Assembly: GCA_000431215.1 (NCBI GenBank)
Contig: HF985563.1
Location: forward strand, 61,013 to 114,565
Length of the DNA: 53,553 bases
Direction: 5' to 3'
Source: Prevotella sp. CAG:1031
GTDB lineage: Bacteria > Bacteroidota > Bacteroidia > Bacteroidales > Muribaculaceae
Translations under genes and position numbers: made by a program
Shown here: one piece after another, positions 18,918 through 27,462 of the stretch
How the letters are laid out: every line of letters starts with the position of its first letter
How positions within the stretch are numbered: the first letter of the stretch is position 1
The notes under the pieces: generated by a model
Told to the model about the DNA's origin: nothing
The model's database searches: none
The model's input: only the letters and a program-made list of their open reading frames with translations

Positions 18918-19580
18918 ATGTCACAGAATAATACACAAGCTCCCGGCATAGGCGACATCTATAGCCGCGGTGCCTCGTCGGCTACAAACGGCACTGTAGT
19001 GCCCGGAATGCACAAAGCAGCAACCGACACTCCCGATACTCCTGTAACCGCTCCAACAGCCCCTGTGGTCGGATTCCTTTATTCGATATCGCGCAAGGGA
19101 ATAGGCGAATACTGGCCTGTCCATATCGGACGCAATAAGATCGGCCGCGACGCCGACTGCGACGTCATTCTTAAGGAGGGCACCGTTTCGGGAATCCACG
19201 CCCTGCTGAATGTGAAGCAGCTCAAGAGCGACCACAGACTCGTTGCCCAGATTCGCGACGAGGGCTCGAAAAACGGCATTACCGTCAACGGCGAAGAACT
19301 CGATTTCGGCATGTATGACTGCATGAACAATGACATCATAAAGATAGGCGACAACTACGAGCTTCTTCTGCTTCTTGTCAACGCCAATGAATACGGACTG
19401 AAAGTGGCCGAGAACTTCATGGCTCTCGAGGGGGACGACGAATTTGCTCCCAATGTGCCTCCCTTCAGCGGTTACGACAACACCAACTCTCCCTATTCCG
19501 GCGCTAACCGCGCGTCGAACGGAACGATGGCCATTGACGGCGTAGACAATCTCGCGTCAGGCGGTACCAAATTTCTCTGA
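18918..19580 (+). CDS. FHA-domain protein (first gene of phosphosignalling operon)
   Basis: 220 residues. A disordered Thr/Ser/Pro-rich N terminus (about 1-50, a plausible phosphoacceptor region) precedes a single FHA domain at about 55-155 with the phosphothreonine-binding signature: IGRDADCDV, then SGIHALL and SKNGITVNG. The C-terminal 60 residues are again low-complexity with many Ser/Asn/Thr. There is no signal peptide or membrane helix, so it is cytoplasmic. By family, FHA domains dock onto phospho-Thr, so this protein probably links the kinases to each other or to a target. Only 2 nt separate its stop from the first kinase gene, indicating coupled translation. Confidence 0.88.
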   Translation: MSQNNTQAPGIGDIYSRGASSATNGTVVPGMHKAATDTPDTPVTAPTAPVVGFLYSISRKGIGEYWPVHIGRNKIGRDADCDVILKEGTVSGIHALLNVKQLKSDHRLVAQIRDEGSKNGITVNGEELDFGMYDCMNNDIIKIGDNYELLLLLVNANEYGLKVAENFMALEGDDEFAPNVPPFSGYDNTNSPYSGANRASNGTMAIDGVDNLASGGTKFL

Positions 19581-19582
19581 TC

Positions 19583-21208
19583 ATGGGCTTTATCAAGCTT
19601 CAGGGCGATAACGAACGCAGAGCCGGAATCCACTACGAAGTCGACACCGACGCGGCGCCGCTCGGAGTGGGTGGTATGGGTCAGGTTATGAAAGGCTGGC
19701 GCGTAGATGAAAACACAAACACTCGCGAGCCGGTAGCGATAAAATTTCTCTTCGATGATCTGTCGGAGGGGGTTATCGAACGTGCCCGTCGCGAGGCCTC
19801 GATACAGATTAGCAGTGAGAATCTCGTCAGAATGTACGGCTTTATCGAGGTTGAACAGTCCAACGGCGTCAAACGCTACCATGTTGTCAGCGAACTGCTC
19901 GAGGGAGTCATGCTCGGCGACCTGCTGAAAGGCCGCACGACCGACGCGCAGGGAAATATCGTGCCCTACGCCCAGACCCTTTATCAGCGCATGATGGCCG
20001 ACCGCGAAGGCTTTGCCGCCGAGATCGTGAAGAGCGTTCTGTCGGGCCTTATGGCCATGCACGACAAGCATTTCATCCACCGCGACATCGATCCGTCGAA
20101 CATTATGGTGACAGTCAAGGGAAATGTGAAGCTCATCGACTACGGTATCGCCAAACAACTCCGAACAATCACCACGCAAGACCGTCAGCTGACGTCGATA
20201 GGGCAGTTCATGGGTAAAGCTGCCTACGCCGCTCCCGAACTCGTCACCGGCGATGTCCAGCATCAGAACGAGACCACCGACATCTATGCCGTCGGCATAA
20301 TGCTGTATCAGCTACTGACCGGCTCGCTCCCGTTCGAGGGCGCCGACCATGAAGTGCTCGAAATGCAGCTTAAGAAGAAGCTCCCTCTGGCGCAGATCAA
20401 GAATAAGGAGCTGCGGAAGGTTGTCGAGAAAGCCACGGCCAAGAAACAGACCGACCGATATATCTCGGCAGCGGAATTCCGCGTCGATCTCGAGCGTAAC
20501 GAACGTCATATGAAGACGACGACGGGCAAGACGATCAAAATTCCGGCTATTGACGGCGGCGGAAGCAAGAAATGGCTTATTGGCGTTGTGGCGGCGGCAG
20601 TCGCCGCAGTGGCCGTAGTGCTCGGAATCGTGTTTGCCGACAAGGGGGACAACACAGGTGGCGGCAACGAGCCGCAGGAGCTTGCCGACACGTCGCTTCC
20701 AGCCAACGGCATCATAGACAGCAGCGAAGAGAAGACCGTCAGCCGCGACGGTAAGACCTATCGCAGTGCCGCGCTTATAACGCGCACAGCCCGAGAGGCA
20801 TTGGCAGCAGGCAAGACCCAGGAGGCTGTGGCCGAGCTGAAGAAGGTTGTCGATGCCGGCTATAAGTCGTCGGCTCCGGCCGCTCTGACTCTGCGCGCGC
20901 TTTATAACCACGACCTCGACATCGCTACCGACGAGACATACTCCGCTGTCCCTCAGGACGACAAGAAAGCATACGAGATGCTTTCGCTGGCCCTCCGATT
21001 CAATCCCGACAGCGCCGAAGCCCTGTATTATATGGGCGAGGCATATTTCGGAGGCGAAGCCATAACCGGCGGCCTTGTTACCCGCGATCTTCCGAAAGCC
21101 ATCGACTACTATACCAAGGCCATCGAAAAGGCTAAGGCCGAGAACAACAATGCGATTCTCGTCAAGGCCGAGCATCAGAAGCAGACAGTCATCTCTTATA
21201 TGCAATAA
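19583..21208 (+). CDS. Membrane Ser/Thr protein kinase with C-terminal TPR-like domain, HRDIDPSN catalytic loop
   Basis: 541 residues. Kinase domain about 20-310: Gly-rich loop LGVGGMGQVMKG, VAIK Lys54, catalytic loop HRDIDPSN (Asp168), LIDYGIAK (metal Asp186, DYG in place of DFG) and YAAPE (217-219). The Lys two residues after the catalytic Asp, usual in HRDLKPxN kinases, is Asp170 here; that Lys normally contacts the ATP gamma phosphate, so activity may be altered. A single transmembrane helix lies at about 331-352. Residues 395-541 are helical and TPR/Sel1-like (PDSAEALYYMGEAYFGG), and would lie in the periplasm. Likely an inner-membrane sensor kinase. It is followed after 2 nt by the second kinase. 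Confidence 0.9.
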   Translation: MGFIKLQGDNERRAGIHYEVDTDAAPLGVGGMGQVMKGWRVDENTNTREPVAIKFLFDDLSEGVIERARREASIQISSENLVRMYGFIEVEQSNGVKRYHVVSELLEGVMLGDLLKGRTTDAQGNIVPYAQTLYQRMMADREGFAAEIVKSVLSGLMAMHDKHFIHRDIDPSNIMVTVKGNVKLIDYGIAKQLRTITTQDRQLTSIGQFMGKAAYAAPELVTGDVQHQNETTDIYAVGIMLYQLLTGSLPFEGADHEVLEMQLKKKLPLAQIKNKELRKVVEKATAKKQTDRYISAAEFRVDLERNERHMKTTTGKTIKIPAIDGGGSKKWLIGVVAAAVAAVAVVLGIVFADKGDNTGGGNEPQELADTSLPANGIIDSSEEKTVSRDGKTYRSAALITRTAREALAAGKTQEAVAELKKVVDAGYKSSAPAALTLRALYNHDLDIATDETYSAVPQDDKKAYEMLSLALRFNPDSAEALYYMGEAYFGGEAITGGLVTRDLPKAIDYYTKAIEKAKAENNNAILVKAEHQKQTVISYMQ

Positions 21209-21210
21209 CG

Positions 21211-22098
21211 ATGCCTACGGAATATATCACAGTCGGACGCGAGAAGTTTGCTTTTGATCCGCAGAGCAAGCCGCTCGGACAGGGCGCTATGGGAACGGTT
21301 TTCGCAGGCCGCTCGATGGCCGACAACCGTCCGGTGGCAATCAAAATAGTGAATCCACGTTTCGCGAACATACCGTCGGTGCGCCAGCGCGCCCGCGAAG
21401 AGGCCCAGCTGCGGTTCCGCCATCCGAACCTCATAGAAACAGTTGGCCTCTGCGAGCCGCTTCCGAACCGCGGTCCGATATTTATTGTGAGCAATTATGT
21501 GTCGGGCATTTCGATAGACAAACATGTCAACCGCAATCTCAGACAGTTCGACGATTTCACGCGGAGGGTTGTCATGACGATGATGCCCGTTCTCGACGCA
21601 TTGACCTATCTGCACGGCATTCCGGTCTATCATCTCGACATAAAGCCATCGAACATAATGGTAGAGCACGGCAACAGCAATGTCAGGCTGATGGATCTCG
21701 GCATAGCTTACACCCGTGAGGTTCACGAGATAACGTCGGCCGGACTGCTCGGAACGCCGGGTTATGCCGCTCCCGAGCAATATGTTGAGGTCGGGCGTGC
21801 GCTTGACGTCGATGCCACCACCGACCTGTATGAGTTCGCAGTGACGCTCTATGAGCTGCTTGTCGGCGTAAAGCCCGACGTCGAGGCCGACCTTAGCGAC
21901 CAGAACCCCAACGTGATGGCTGTAATAGAGAAAGCGATGTCGCCTGACCGGGAAAACCGCTATCAGAGCGCATCAGAGCTGAAAGATGCTCTGAACTATG
22001 CCCTGAGCAAGCCTCCGAGGCCGAAATGGGTTGTCCCGGCAGCAATTGGAGGCGCCGCAGCTGCGGCAATCGGCGTTGGACTGGCTCTATTATTGTAA
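21211..22098 (+). CDS. Tail-anchored Ser/Thr protein kinase of the non-RD type
   Basis: 295 residues. Kinase domain about 5-265: LGQGAMGTVFAG loop, VAIK lysine, catalytic loop HLDIKPSN, MDLGIAY (DLG in place of DFG), TPGYAAPEQ and TTDLYEFAVTLYELL. In the catalytic loop Arg of HRD is replaced by Leu, making it a non-RD kinase, which is usually regulated without activation-loop phosphorylation. The Lys missing from kinase 1 is present here, so the two kinases deviate at different positions. A C-terminal helix (about 275-295, ending LALLL) would anchor it in the membrane with no periplasmic domain. Confidence 0.9.
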   Translation: MPTEYITVGREKFAFDPQSKPLGQGAMGTVFAGRSMADNRPVAIKIVNPRFANIPSVRQRAREEAQLRFRHPNLIETVGLCEPLPNRGPIFIVSNYVSGISIDKHVNRNLRQFDDFTRRVVMTMMPVLDALTYLHGIPVYHLDIKPSNIMVEHGNSNVRLMDLGIAYTREVHEITSAGLLGTPGYAAPEQYVEVGRALDVDATTDLYEFAVTLYELLVGVKPDVEADLSDQNPNVMAVIEKAMSPDRENRYQSASELKDALNYALSKPPRPKWVVPAAIGGAAAAAIGVGLALLL

Positions 22099-22116
22099 CT
22101 TTACAATCAAGAAACA

Positions 22117-23496
22117 ATGGAAGAAATCACAACATCATATCAAGCTGTCGGCTATGCCGAGTCGCGTATCGGAGGACGTTCGGAGAATCAGGACACCTGT
22201 GCCTTCACCGACACCCCCGTGGGGCTTCTTGTGCTCGTTTGCGACGGAATGGGCGGGGGACCCGGCGGAAAGACGGCGTCGATGATAGCTGCTGCTGTCA
22301 TCACCGAGCGCATGAAGAAGGTTAAGCGCGTCGAAGATGCCGAAGTGAAGCTCACCGCTGCCATTGCCGCCGCAAACGCCGCCATAATGGAGGCAACGGG
22401 ACAGGAATCGCCGCTGGCAGCAAAATTCCCCGACAAAAAATTCCTTCCCGAAGGAATGAAGATCCGTCCTGAACTCAAAGGGATGGGGTCGACTGTGGCC
22501 GCTCTTCTGCTCACTAAAGATTATGCGCTGATAGCCCATGTCGGCGACAGCCGCGTCTATCAGCTTCGCGGACGCAAAGTTGTTCACCGCACGACCGACC
22601 ATTCACGAGTAATGCTGCGTGTCCTGCGCGGCGACATCAGTGAAGAGGAAGCGCGCACATCATCAGACTCGAACATCATCACACAGGCGCTGGGGCATTC
22701 AGGCGCCAATATGCACAGCGATGTCACGAAAGTACCGTATCTGAAAGGCGACAGGTTCGTGCTTTGTTCCGACGGAGTCTGGGGTGCCTTCCCTCAGCCC
22801 GAGCTCGTAGCGATGCTTACCTCTAACAGGAATGTCGGGGGCACTGTCGACAACACTGTGATAAGTGTCGACGACGCCGGGCGTCAGGCCGGGGGAACTC
22901 ACGATAACCTGACTCTGGCACTCATTGAAACAACAACCAACTCAACACTCCCCGTTAAAATGAATAAAACGACAAAGTTAATGGTGATAGCGCTTGCCGT
23001 TATTGCCGCCGCCAGCATAATTCTCAATGTCATATTATGGTGTGCGCGTCCGAAGAGCGAGACAACGGAGCCCGTGAACCCGACGGTAGAGAACGTCAAG
23101 CCTGTGGTTCCGGAACGCCCAGAAACCCAGACCAATCCGAAGGCAGAACCTCAGACGGAGGTCGGGCAGTCGGAAAAAGATGATGCCACCTCAGAGCTTA
23201 ACGCGCGCGTAGACGATCTCACACGCCAGCTTGACCAGCTCATCGAAGAGGTAGAGGGTTTGAAGAAAGTGACCGATAAGGATGCCAAGACTTCAATGAT
23301 CAACAGTATCAAGGCTCAGATGAAAGGCATTCTGCCGATGGTCGATGACAACCCCGCAGTCAAGGAGCTCCTTAATAAGGCATTTAATGAACTTGATGCC
23401 AAAATAATGTTTATCCCCAGCCGTTGCGACGGACAGATAAATGCTATCAGCAAGATGCTCAGAACCGCGAACGATCAACTTAAGTCGAAAAACTAA
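22117..23496 (+). CDS. Membrane-anchored PP2C-type Ser/Thr phosphatase
   Basis: 459 residues. PPM/PP2C domain about 8-275 with intact metal-binding motifs: SENQD (22-26), DGMGG (43-47), HVGDSRVYQL, CSDGVWG and HDNL (His262-Asp263-Asn264). One transmembrane helix follows at about 287-307, then a Pro/Glu/Thr-rich linker and a helical region (about 360-459) with coiled-coil character (LTRQLDQLIEEVEGLKK). The phosphatase is cytoplasmic and the coiled coil periplasmic if the N terminus stays inside. It should reverse the phosphorylation made by the two kinases immediately upstream. Confidence 0.93.
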   Translation: MEEITTSYQAVGYAESRIGGRSENQDTCAFTDTPVGLLVLVCDGMGGGPGGKTASMIAAAVITERMKKVKRVEDAEVKLTAAIAAANAAIMEATGQESPLAAKFPDKKFLPEGMKIRPELKGMGSTVAALLLTKDYALIAHVGDSRVYQLRGRKVVHRTTDHSRVMLRVLRGDISEEEARTSSDSNIITQALGHSGANMHSDVTKVPYLKGDRFVLCSDGVWGAFPQPELVAMLTSNRNVGGTVDNTVISVDDAGRQAGGTHDNLTLALIETTTNSTLPVKMNKTTKLMVIALAVIAAASIILNVILWCARPKSETTEPVNPTVENVKPVVPERPETQTNPKAEPQTEVGQSEKDDATSELNARVDDLTRQLDQLIEEVEGLKKVTDKDAKTSMINSIKAQMKGILPMVDDNPAVKELLNKAFNELDAKIMFIPSRCDGQINAISKMLRTANDQLKSKN

Positions 23497-23509
23497 CAAA
23501 TACATAAGC

Positions 23510-24133
23510 ATGAAAATCATCACAATAGGACGTGGCGACAACTGCGATATCATTATCGAAGATCCGATGATGAGTCGCCGTCAGGCTGTCATGCGCCTCT
23601 ATCCGACAGGAAAGATCGAAATCATCGATTACAGCCGCAACGGCACTTCGGTCAACGGAGTCAAGCTCGTGCCGGAGAAGCTGACGCGCATCAAGCGCGG
23701 CGATGCAGTGACTTTCGCCGGCACAAAGAGCCTCGATTGGAAAGAGATCCCCGATGTTTCTAAACCGTTCAGAATAGCCATGTGGTCAGTCGCCGGGGTT
23801 GTCGCTCTGGTTCTAATCCTCTGGGCTGTCATGGCTGTTAACCGCGCTGTGCGTTCCGACGTACCGGTCGATGCGGTTGAGACTGTGACAACTCCCGTGC
23901 CGCAGGAGGGAGCCAAGAAAGACACTACAAAGGAATTTACCCCTGCCGATCTCGGCGACAAGATTCCCGAAGGCTTTGCACCTAAGGCGCCGAAACCGAA
24001 AGCTGCTCCGGAAAAGAAGAGTCCCGAGCCGAAGAAAAAGAACGGCAATACCCAACCGACTCCAAAGGAGCCTAAGAAAGATACGGGAAATGAGCCGGTA
24101 AACAAACCAAAACAACGCAGAAATACAATCTAA
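23510..24133 (+). CDS. FHA-domain single-pass membrane protein
   Basis: 207 residues from ATG 23510; a longer frame from 23441 would overlap the end of the phosphatase gene and adds an unrelated sequence, so the shorter start is chosen. The FHA domain is right at the N terminus (about 1-75): TIGRGDNCDI, SRRQAVM, NGTSVNG. Note SRRQA where most FHA domains have SRxHA: the His is Gln. A transmembrane helix is at about 88-108, followed by a roughly 95-residue periplasmic tail extremely rich in Pro and Lys (PKPKAAPEKKSPEPKKKNG), which could span peptidoglycan or bind an acidic surface. Confidence 0.87.
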   Translation: MKIITIGRGDNCDIIIEDPMMSRRQAVMRLYPTGKIEIIDYSRNGTSVNGVKLVPEKLTRIKRGDAVTFAGTKSLDWKEIPDVSKPFRIAMWSVAGVVALVLILWAVMAVNRAVRSDVPVDAVETVTTPVPQEGAKKDTTKEFTPADLGDKIPEGFAPKAPKPKAAPEKKSPEPKKKNGNTQPTPKEPKKDTGNEPVNKPKQRRNTI

Positions 24134-24143
24134 TAACTACGAT

Positions 24144-25805
24144 ATGAAACTTGTTAAAATCGGACGCGCCCAAGGCTGCAATATCCAAATCAACAACCCT
24201 GTGGTCAGCGGTTTGCACGCTGAACTGCTGATTCTCGACGATGGAAAAATCTTTATCGAGGACAAATCCAGTACGAACGGAACATATGTTGCCGGGCAAC
24301 GGATAGAACCGGGAGTAGAAACCGAAATCCGCCGTGGCGACCTCGTGCAGTTCGGCAGTGTGCCTCTGAACTGGGCTCAGGTTCCTGTTCCCGATAAAAA
24401 TACCAATGTAAAACACGTCTATAACATCGGTTCCAATTATCGCAACGACATGGTTGTCAGCGATCCTTACGTGAGCCGTTATCACGCTGTTCTGCGCATA
24501 AAGAAAGACAAAAAGGCTTACCTCTGCGATGTAGGCAGCCGCAACGGCACGTCGGTCAACGGAATGAAGATTGCTCCCAATAAAGAGGTGCAAGTTCGCC
24601 GCGGCGATGTCATCACTCTGGGTAATAAAGATATAACCGAAGAGATTTCACCCCTGCTTCCGAAGAAGAACAACTGGCTCTTATGGGCGGCTATCGGCAT
24701 CGGCGCCGCGGCTGTTATCGTTGGCGCTATCTTCGGCATCAAAGCCATTTTAAACGGGGGTGGTCGGCCTGTCGACCCGACCGAAGTGCGCAAGGCTGTG
24801 GTTTATGTGACAGCTTCTTATCAGCTCTGCGCCAAGATTGACGAATGTCCGATCAATGATGACATCTGGGTTGCTGTAATGCGCGAGGCATTCCCCAATG
24901 ATGCCAATCCGCGTCCGGGCGAGATTCCCTACGGGGAGCCGCGTGCCTACAGCGCTACCGCGTTCTTCCTCGATCGCGACGGCAACATGGGAACTAACCG
25001 CCATGTAGCTTCGCCCTGGGAGCAGGAATACCTGTCGTCGGAAGACAAGGACAAACTGCGTGCCGATGTCGACCGTTTCGTAGCCGAGCAGCAGCTGCCT
25101 TTCTCAATCAACAGCAGCGAGGCGCTCGAGGCCTACAACACCGCCGGCGCAATGCGACCCAATGTGTTCATTCTCTGGCGTATGATCTACAATCAGGCGC
25201 TGAAAGAATATGAATCGGGCCGCGAGAAGAATCCGATCAACTATATCAACTCGCTTATCCGCCAGATGAAGAAATGCAAGGTGACGATCACCGGCAAGAT
25301 GGTTGAGATTTGCGTCGGATATGCCGGCCGTAACTACACCCATACCGACGAATTCGAGCGCTGCAAGGTCGTGGCTGTTTCTCCGACCGACGACATCGAT
25401 CTGGCCATTCTTCAGCTCAACACCAAGAAAACGCCCGAAGACGTGACGTTTGTGTTCGATCCCTCGACATATTTCACCGGCAAACTCGATCCGATGAAGG
25501 AGAAGTTCACCTGGATCGGCTATCCGCGCGGTTCGAACTGGGCCCTCGATGAGAAGACAAGCTCGCTTGAGCCAGTTATCCGCGAGACAATGTGCACCAA
25601 GATCCCCAGCAAGTATTCGTTTGAGATTCAGGGCGAGGTTGTTGGCGGCGCCAGCGGTTCGCCGGTCTACAATCCCGAAAACGGACAGCTCGTCGGTGTG
25701 CTCTGGGGTTACAGAGGTGGCGGCACGACCTACGGTCAGGCTTGTCAGGCTAAGTATCTCAAGAAAATGTATGATGAAGAGGTAGGTTCTTCAGATTCGA
25801 AGTAA
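24144..25805 (+). CDS. Tandem-FHA transmembrane trypsin-like serine protease
   Basis: 553 residues. Two FHA domains (about 1-80 and 90-165) each carry GR/GS, SxxHA and NGT motifs: SGLHAEL with SSTNGTYV, then SRYHAVL with SRNGTSVNG. A transmembrane helix (about 175-200, WLLWAAIGIGAAAVIVGAIFG) separates them from an S1C/trypsin-like domain with a complete triad: His287 in GTNRHVA, Asp419 in DIDLAIL and Ser504 in GGASGSP. A helical insert (about 295-385) lies between His and Asp. Topology puts phosphopeptide sensing in the cytoplasm and proteolysis in the periplasm, so it is a plausible output of the kinase circuit. Confidence 0.9.
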   Translation: MKLVKIGRAQGCNIQINNPVVSGLHAELLILDDGKIFIEDKSSTNGTYVAGQRIEPGVETEIRRGDLVQFGSVPLNWAQVPVPDKNTNVKHVYNIGSNYRNDMVVSDPYVSRYHAVLRIKKDKKAYLCDVGSRNGTSVNGMKIAPNKEVQVRRGDVITLGNKDITEEISPLLPKKNNWLLWAAIGIGAAAVIVGAIFGIKAILNGGGRPVDPTEVRKAVVYVTASYQLCAKIDECPINDDIWVAVMREAFPNDANPRPGEIPYGEPRAYSATAFFLDRDGNMGTNRHVASPWEQEYLSSEDKDKLRADVDRFVAEQQLPFSINSSEALEAYNTAGAMRPNVFILWRMIYNQALKEYESGREKNPINYINSLIRQMKKCKVTITGKMVEICVGYAGRNYTHTDEFERCKVVAVSPTDDIDLAILQLNTKKTPEDVTFVFDPSTYFTGKLDPMKEKFTWIGYPRGSNWALDEKTSSLEPVIRETMCTKIPSKYSFEIQGEVVGGASGSPVYNPENGQLVGVLWGYRGGGTTYGQACQAKYLKKMYDEEVGSSDSK

Positions 25806-25825
25806 AACCATAACTCTCACTGCTG

Positions 25826-27448
25826 ATGACAGACTTCAAGAAAATTTCTGTTTTGGTCGGCCTTGTCCTCTCCCTGTCTGGAGGTGGCGAGGTCGGCGCC
25901 AAGACAGCATCGTGGTCGGTTGAGCCGAAATATTCGAACATCGAGATGCTGTCGCCCGGAACATATCTCGTCAAGCGCGGAGTCTATTCGAGCATAATCG
26001 ACGGCGAGGGTCGTGCTATCGTGCCCAACACGACTGACTCGATCACCCCGTTTGTCGAGAATCAGGCACTTATTCTGACTCCTGCCGAGGACGGCCGCTA
26101 CCGCCTGCAGGGAATTCTCCATGACGACTTCACGACGACCGCCGTTGCCGAAGAAGCATATGTCGATGACTATCCGTTCTTCAGCGAAGGATTGCTGCCG
26201 GTGTGCAACAAGAGCGGTTTTTACGGGTATATGGATCCGACAGGACGTCTTGTGCTTCCGATGCGCTATCTCAACCCACGGCCGTTCAGCGAGGGATATG
26301 CTGCTGTTATCCAGAAACCCAAGGGAGGATTGCTTCAGGGCATAACAAAGGTGCTCGATAAGGCACGGGATATGTTCAAGCAAAAAGCGACCACTATCTA
26401 TATCAACCGCGCCGGCACAGAGCTGAAGACCGCCAAGGAGATCGGAAAGATCTATAATGCCACGACGTTCAACAACGGCACTGCCTATGTTGAGAACAAC
26501 AAAGGAGAGTTTTTCACAATCAACCTTCAGGGTCAGATTGTCAAACGCGGTCAGATAGCGAATTATGATGTCGACGACCACTATGCGCTTGTCAGCGATG
26601 ATGATCAGGACGACGTCGAGATTGCTGAGAAGAAGCAGCCTCAAAACGGAGGCGTGGTTACATTCACCCGAAATAATCTGACCGGCTATCGCACAACCGC
26701 AGGCACTATCGTGCTTCCGGCGCAGTTTACCGATGCCGAGGAATTCGCCGATGGTTATGCGCTTGCCGAGGTAAACGGTAAGTGGGGTATTCTGAAACTC
26801 GAGGACGGAACTTTCTCTGGTCATGCTGTCGTAGCCGCCCGGTCAAAGAAAGGACGCAAGGGAAAAGGAACTCCTGCCGCCGCAGACAAATTTACCGTGA
26901 CGACCCCTCAGTCCTATGCCAACGAACCGCTGACTCTCACAATGGATAACGAGGGCACTAAAAGCAGTGAATCTCTTGAGGGCACGGGCTCGGAATCAAG
27001 GACGTATGCGATGGCTGCGCCGATAACAGGCAATACTGTCGTGACCCTTTCGACGCCAAACCTTATTCTTTGGGAAACCCACATGGTCGGAAGCAAGCAG
27101 ACCGACCTTGCCGATAATAACTCCCAGTCGGGTTCGGCGAACAAGAACGGACGTCTCAGAATCAGCATCTCTCCGAAGAGCGCAAAGGCTGACATCAAAG
27201 ACAATGCCGCAGTAACGGTTACGCTGACAAATCCTACCGATGTAGCCGTCTCCACCACGGTCAGAGTGTCGGGCAACGGATTGATGGGAGTCAACAAGGC
27301 AATCTCGATTCCGGCTCACGGTTCGCGTCGCGTAAGCACTGTCTTCACGAAAGTGTTCCAGAAAGAGCTGCGCACGGTGACAGTTTCGGCCGGTGGCCGC
27401 ACTGCGTCGAAAGGCATTGTGGTCAATCCTTTCTATGTTAAATTCTAA
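25826..27448 (+). CDS. Exported WG-repeat-like protein with C-terminal Ig/CARDB-like domain
   Basis: 540 residues with an N-terminal signal-like segment (ISVLVGLVLSLSGGGEVGA). Residues 30-340 hold degenerate WG-type repeats, for example FYGYMDPTGRLVLPMRY followed by FSEGYAAVIQ, and NGKWGILKLEDG, separated by more divergent strands. A Lys/Arg-rich linker (RSKKGRKGKG) near 330-350 is followed by a C-terminal region (about 440-540) resembling a CARDB/Ig fold (AAVTVTLTNPTDVAVSTTVRVSG). It probably acts in the periplasm or at the surface as a ligand-binding or scaffold partner of the membrane protease. No catalytic motif is seen. Operon position: 20 nt after the protease gene. Confidence 0.8.
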   Translation: MTDFKKISVLVGLVLSLSGGGEVGAKTASWSVEPKYSNIEMLSPGTYLVKRGVYSSIIDGEGRAIVPNTTDSITPFVENQALILTPAEDGRYRLQGILHDDFTTTAVAEEAYVDDYPFFSEGLLPVCNKSGFYGYMDPTGRLVLPMRYLNPRPFSEGYAAVIQKPKGGLLQGITKVLDKARDMFKQKATTIYINRAGTELKTAKEIGKIYNATTFNNGTAYVENNKGEFFTINLQGQIVKRGQIANYDVDDHYALVSDDDQDDVEIAEKKQPQNGGVVTFTRNNLTGYRTTAGTIVLPAQFTDAEEFADGYALAEVNGKWGILKLEDGTFSGHAVVAARSKKGRKGKGTPAAADKFTVTTPQSYANEPLTLTMDNEGTKSSESLEGTGSESRTYAMAAPITGNTVVTLSTPNLILWETHMVGSKQTDLADNNSQSGSANKNGRLRISISPKSAKADIKDNAAVTVTLTNPTDVAVSTTVRVSGNGLMGVNKAISIPAHGSRRVSTVFTKVFQKELRTVTVSAGGRTASKGIVVNPFYVKF

Positions 27449-27462
27449 CACGAAAAATTGAA

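Noticed and set aside
19493..21205. Two long minus-strand frames opposite the first kinase gene
   Set aside because: The plus strand has complete kinase motifs and tight operon spacing; the opposite frames show no domain.
25817..26824. 335-codon minus-strand frame opposite the WG-repeat gene
   Set aside because: No family, and the plus-strand protein has repeated sensible motifs and a signal peptide.
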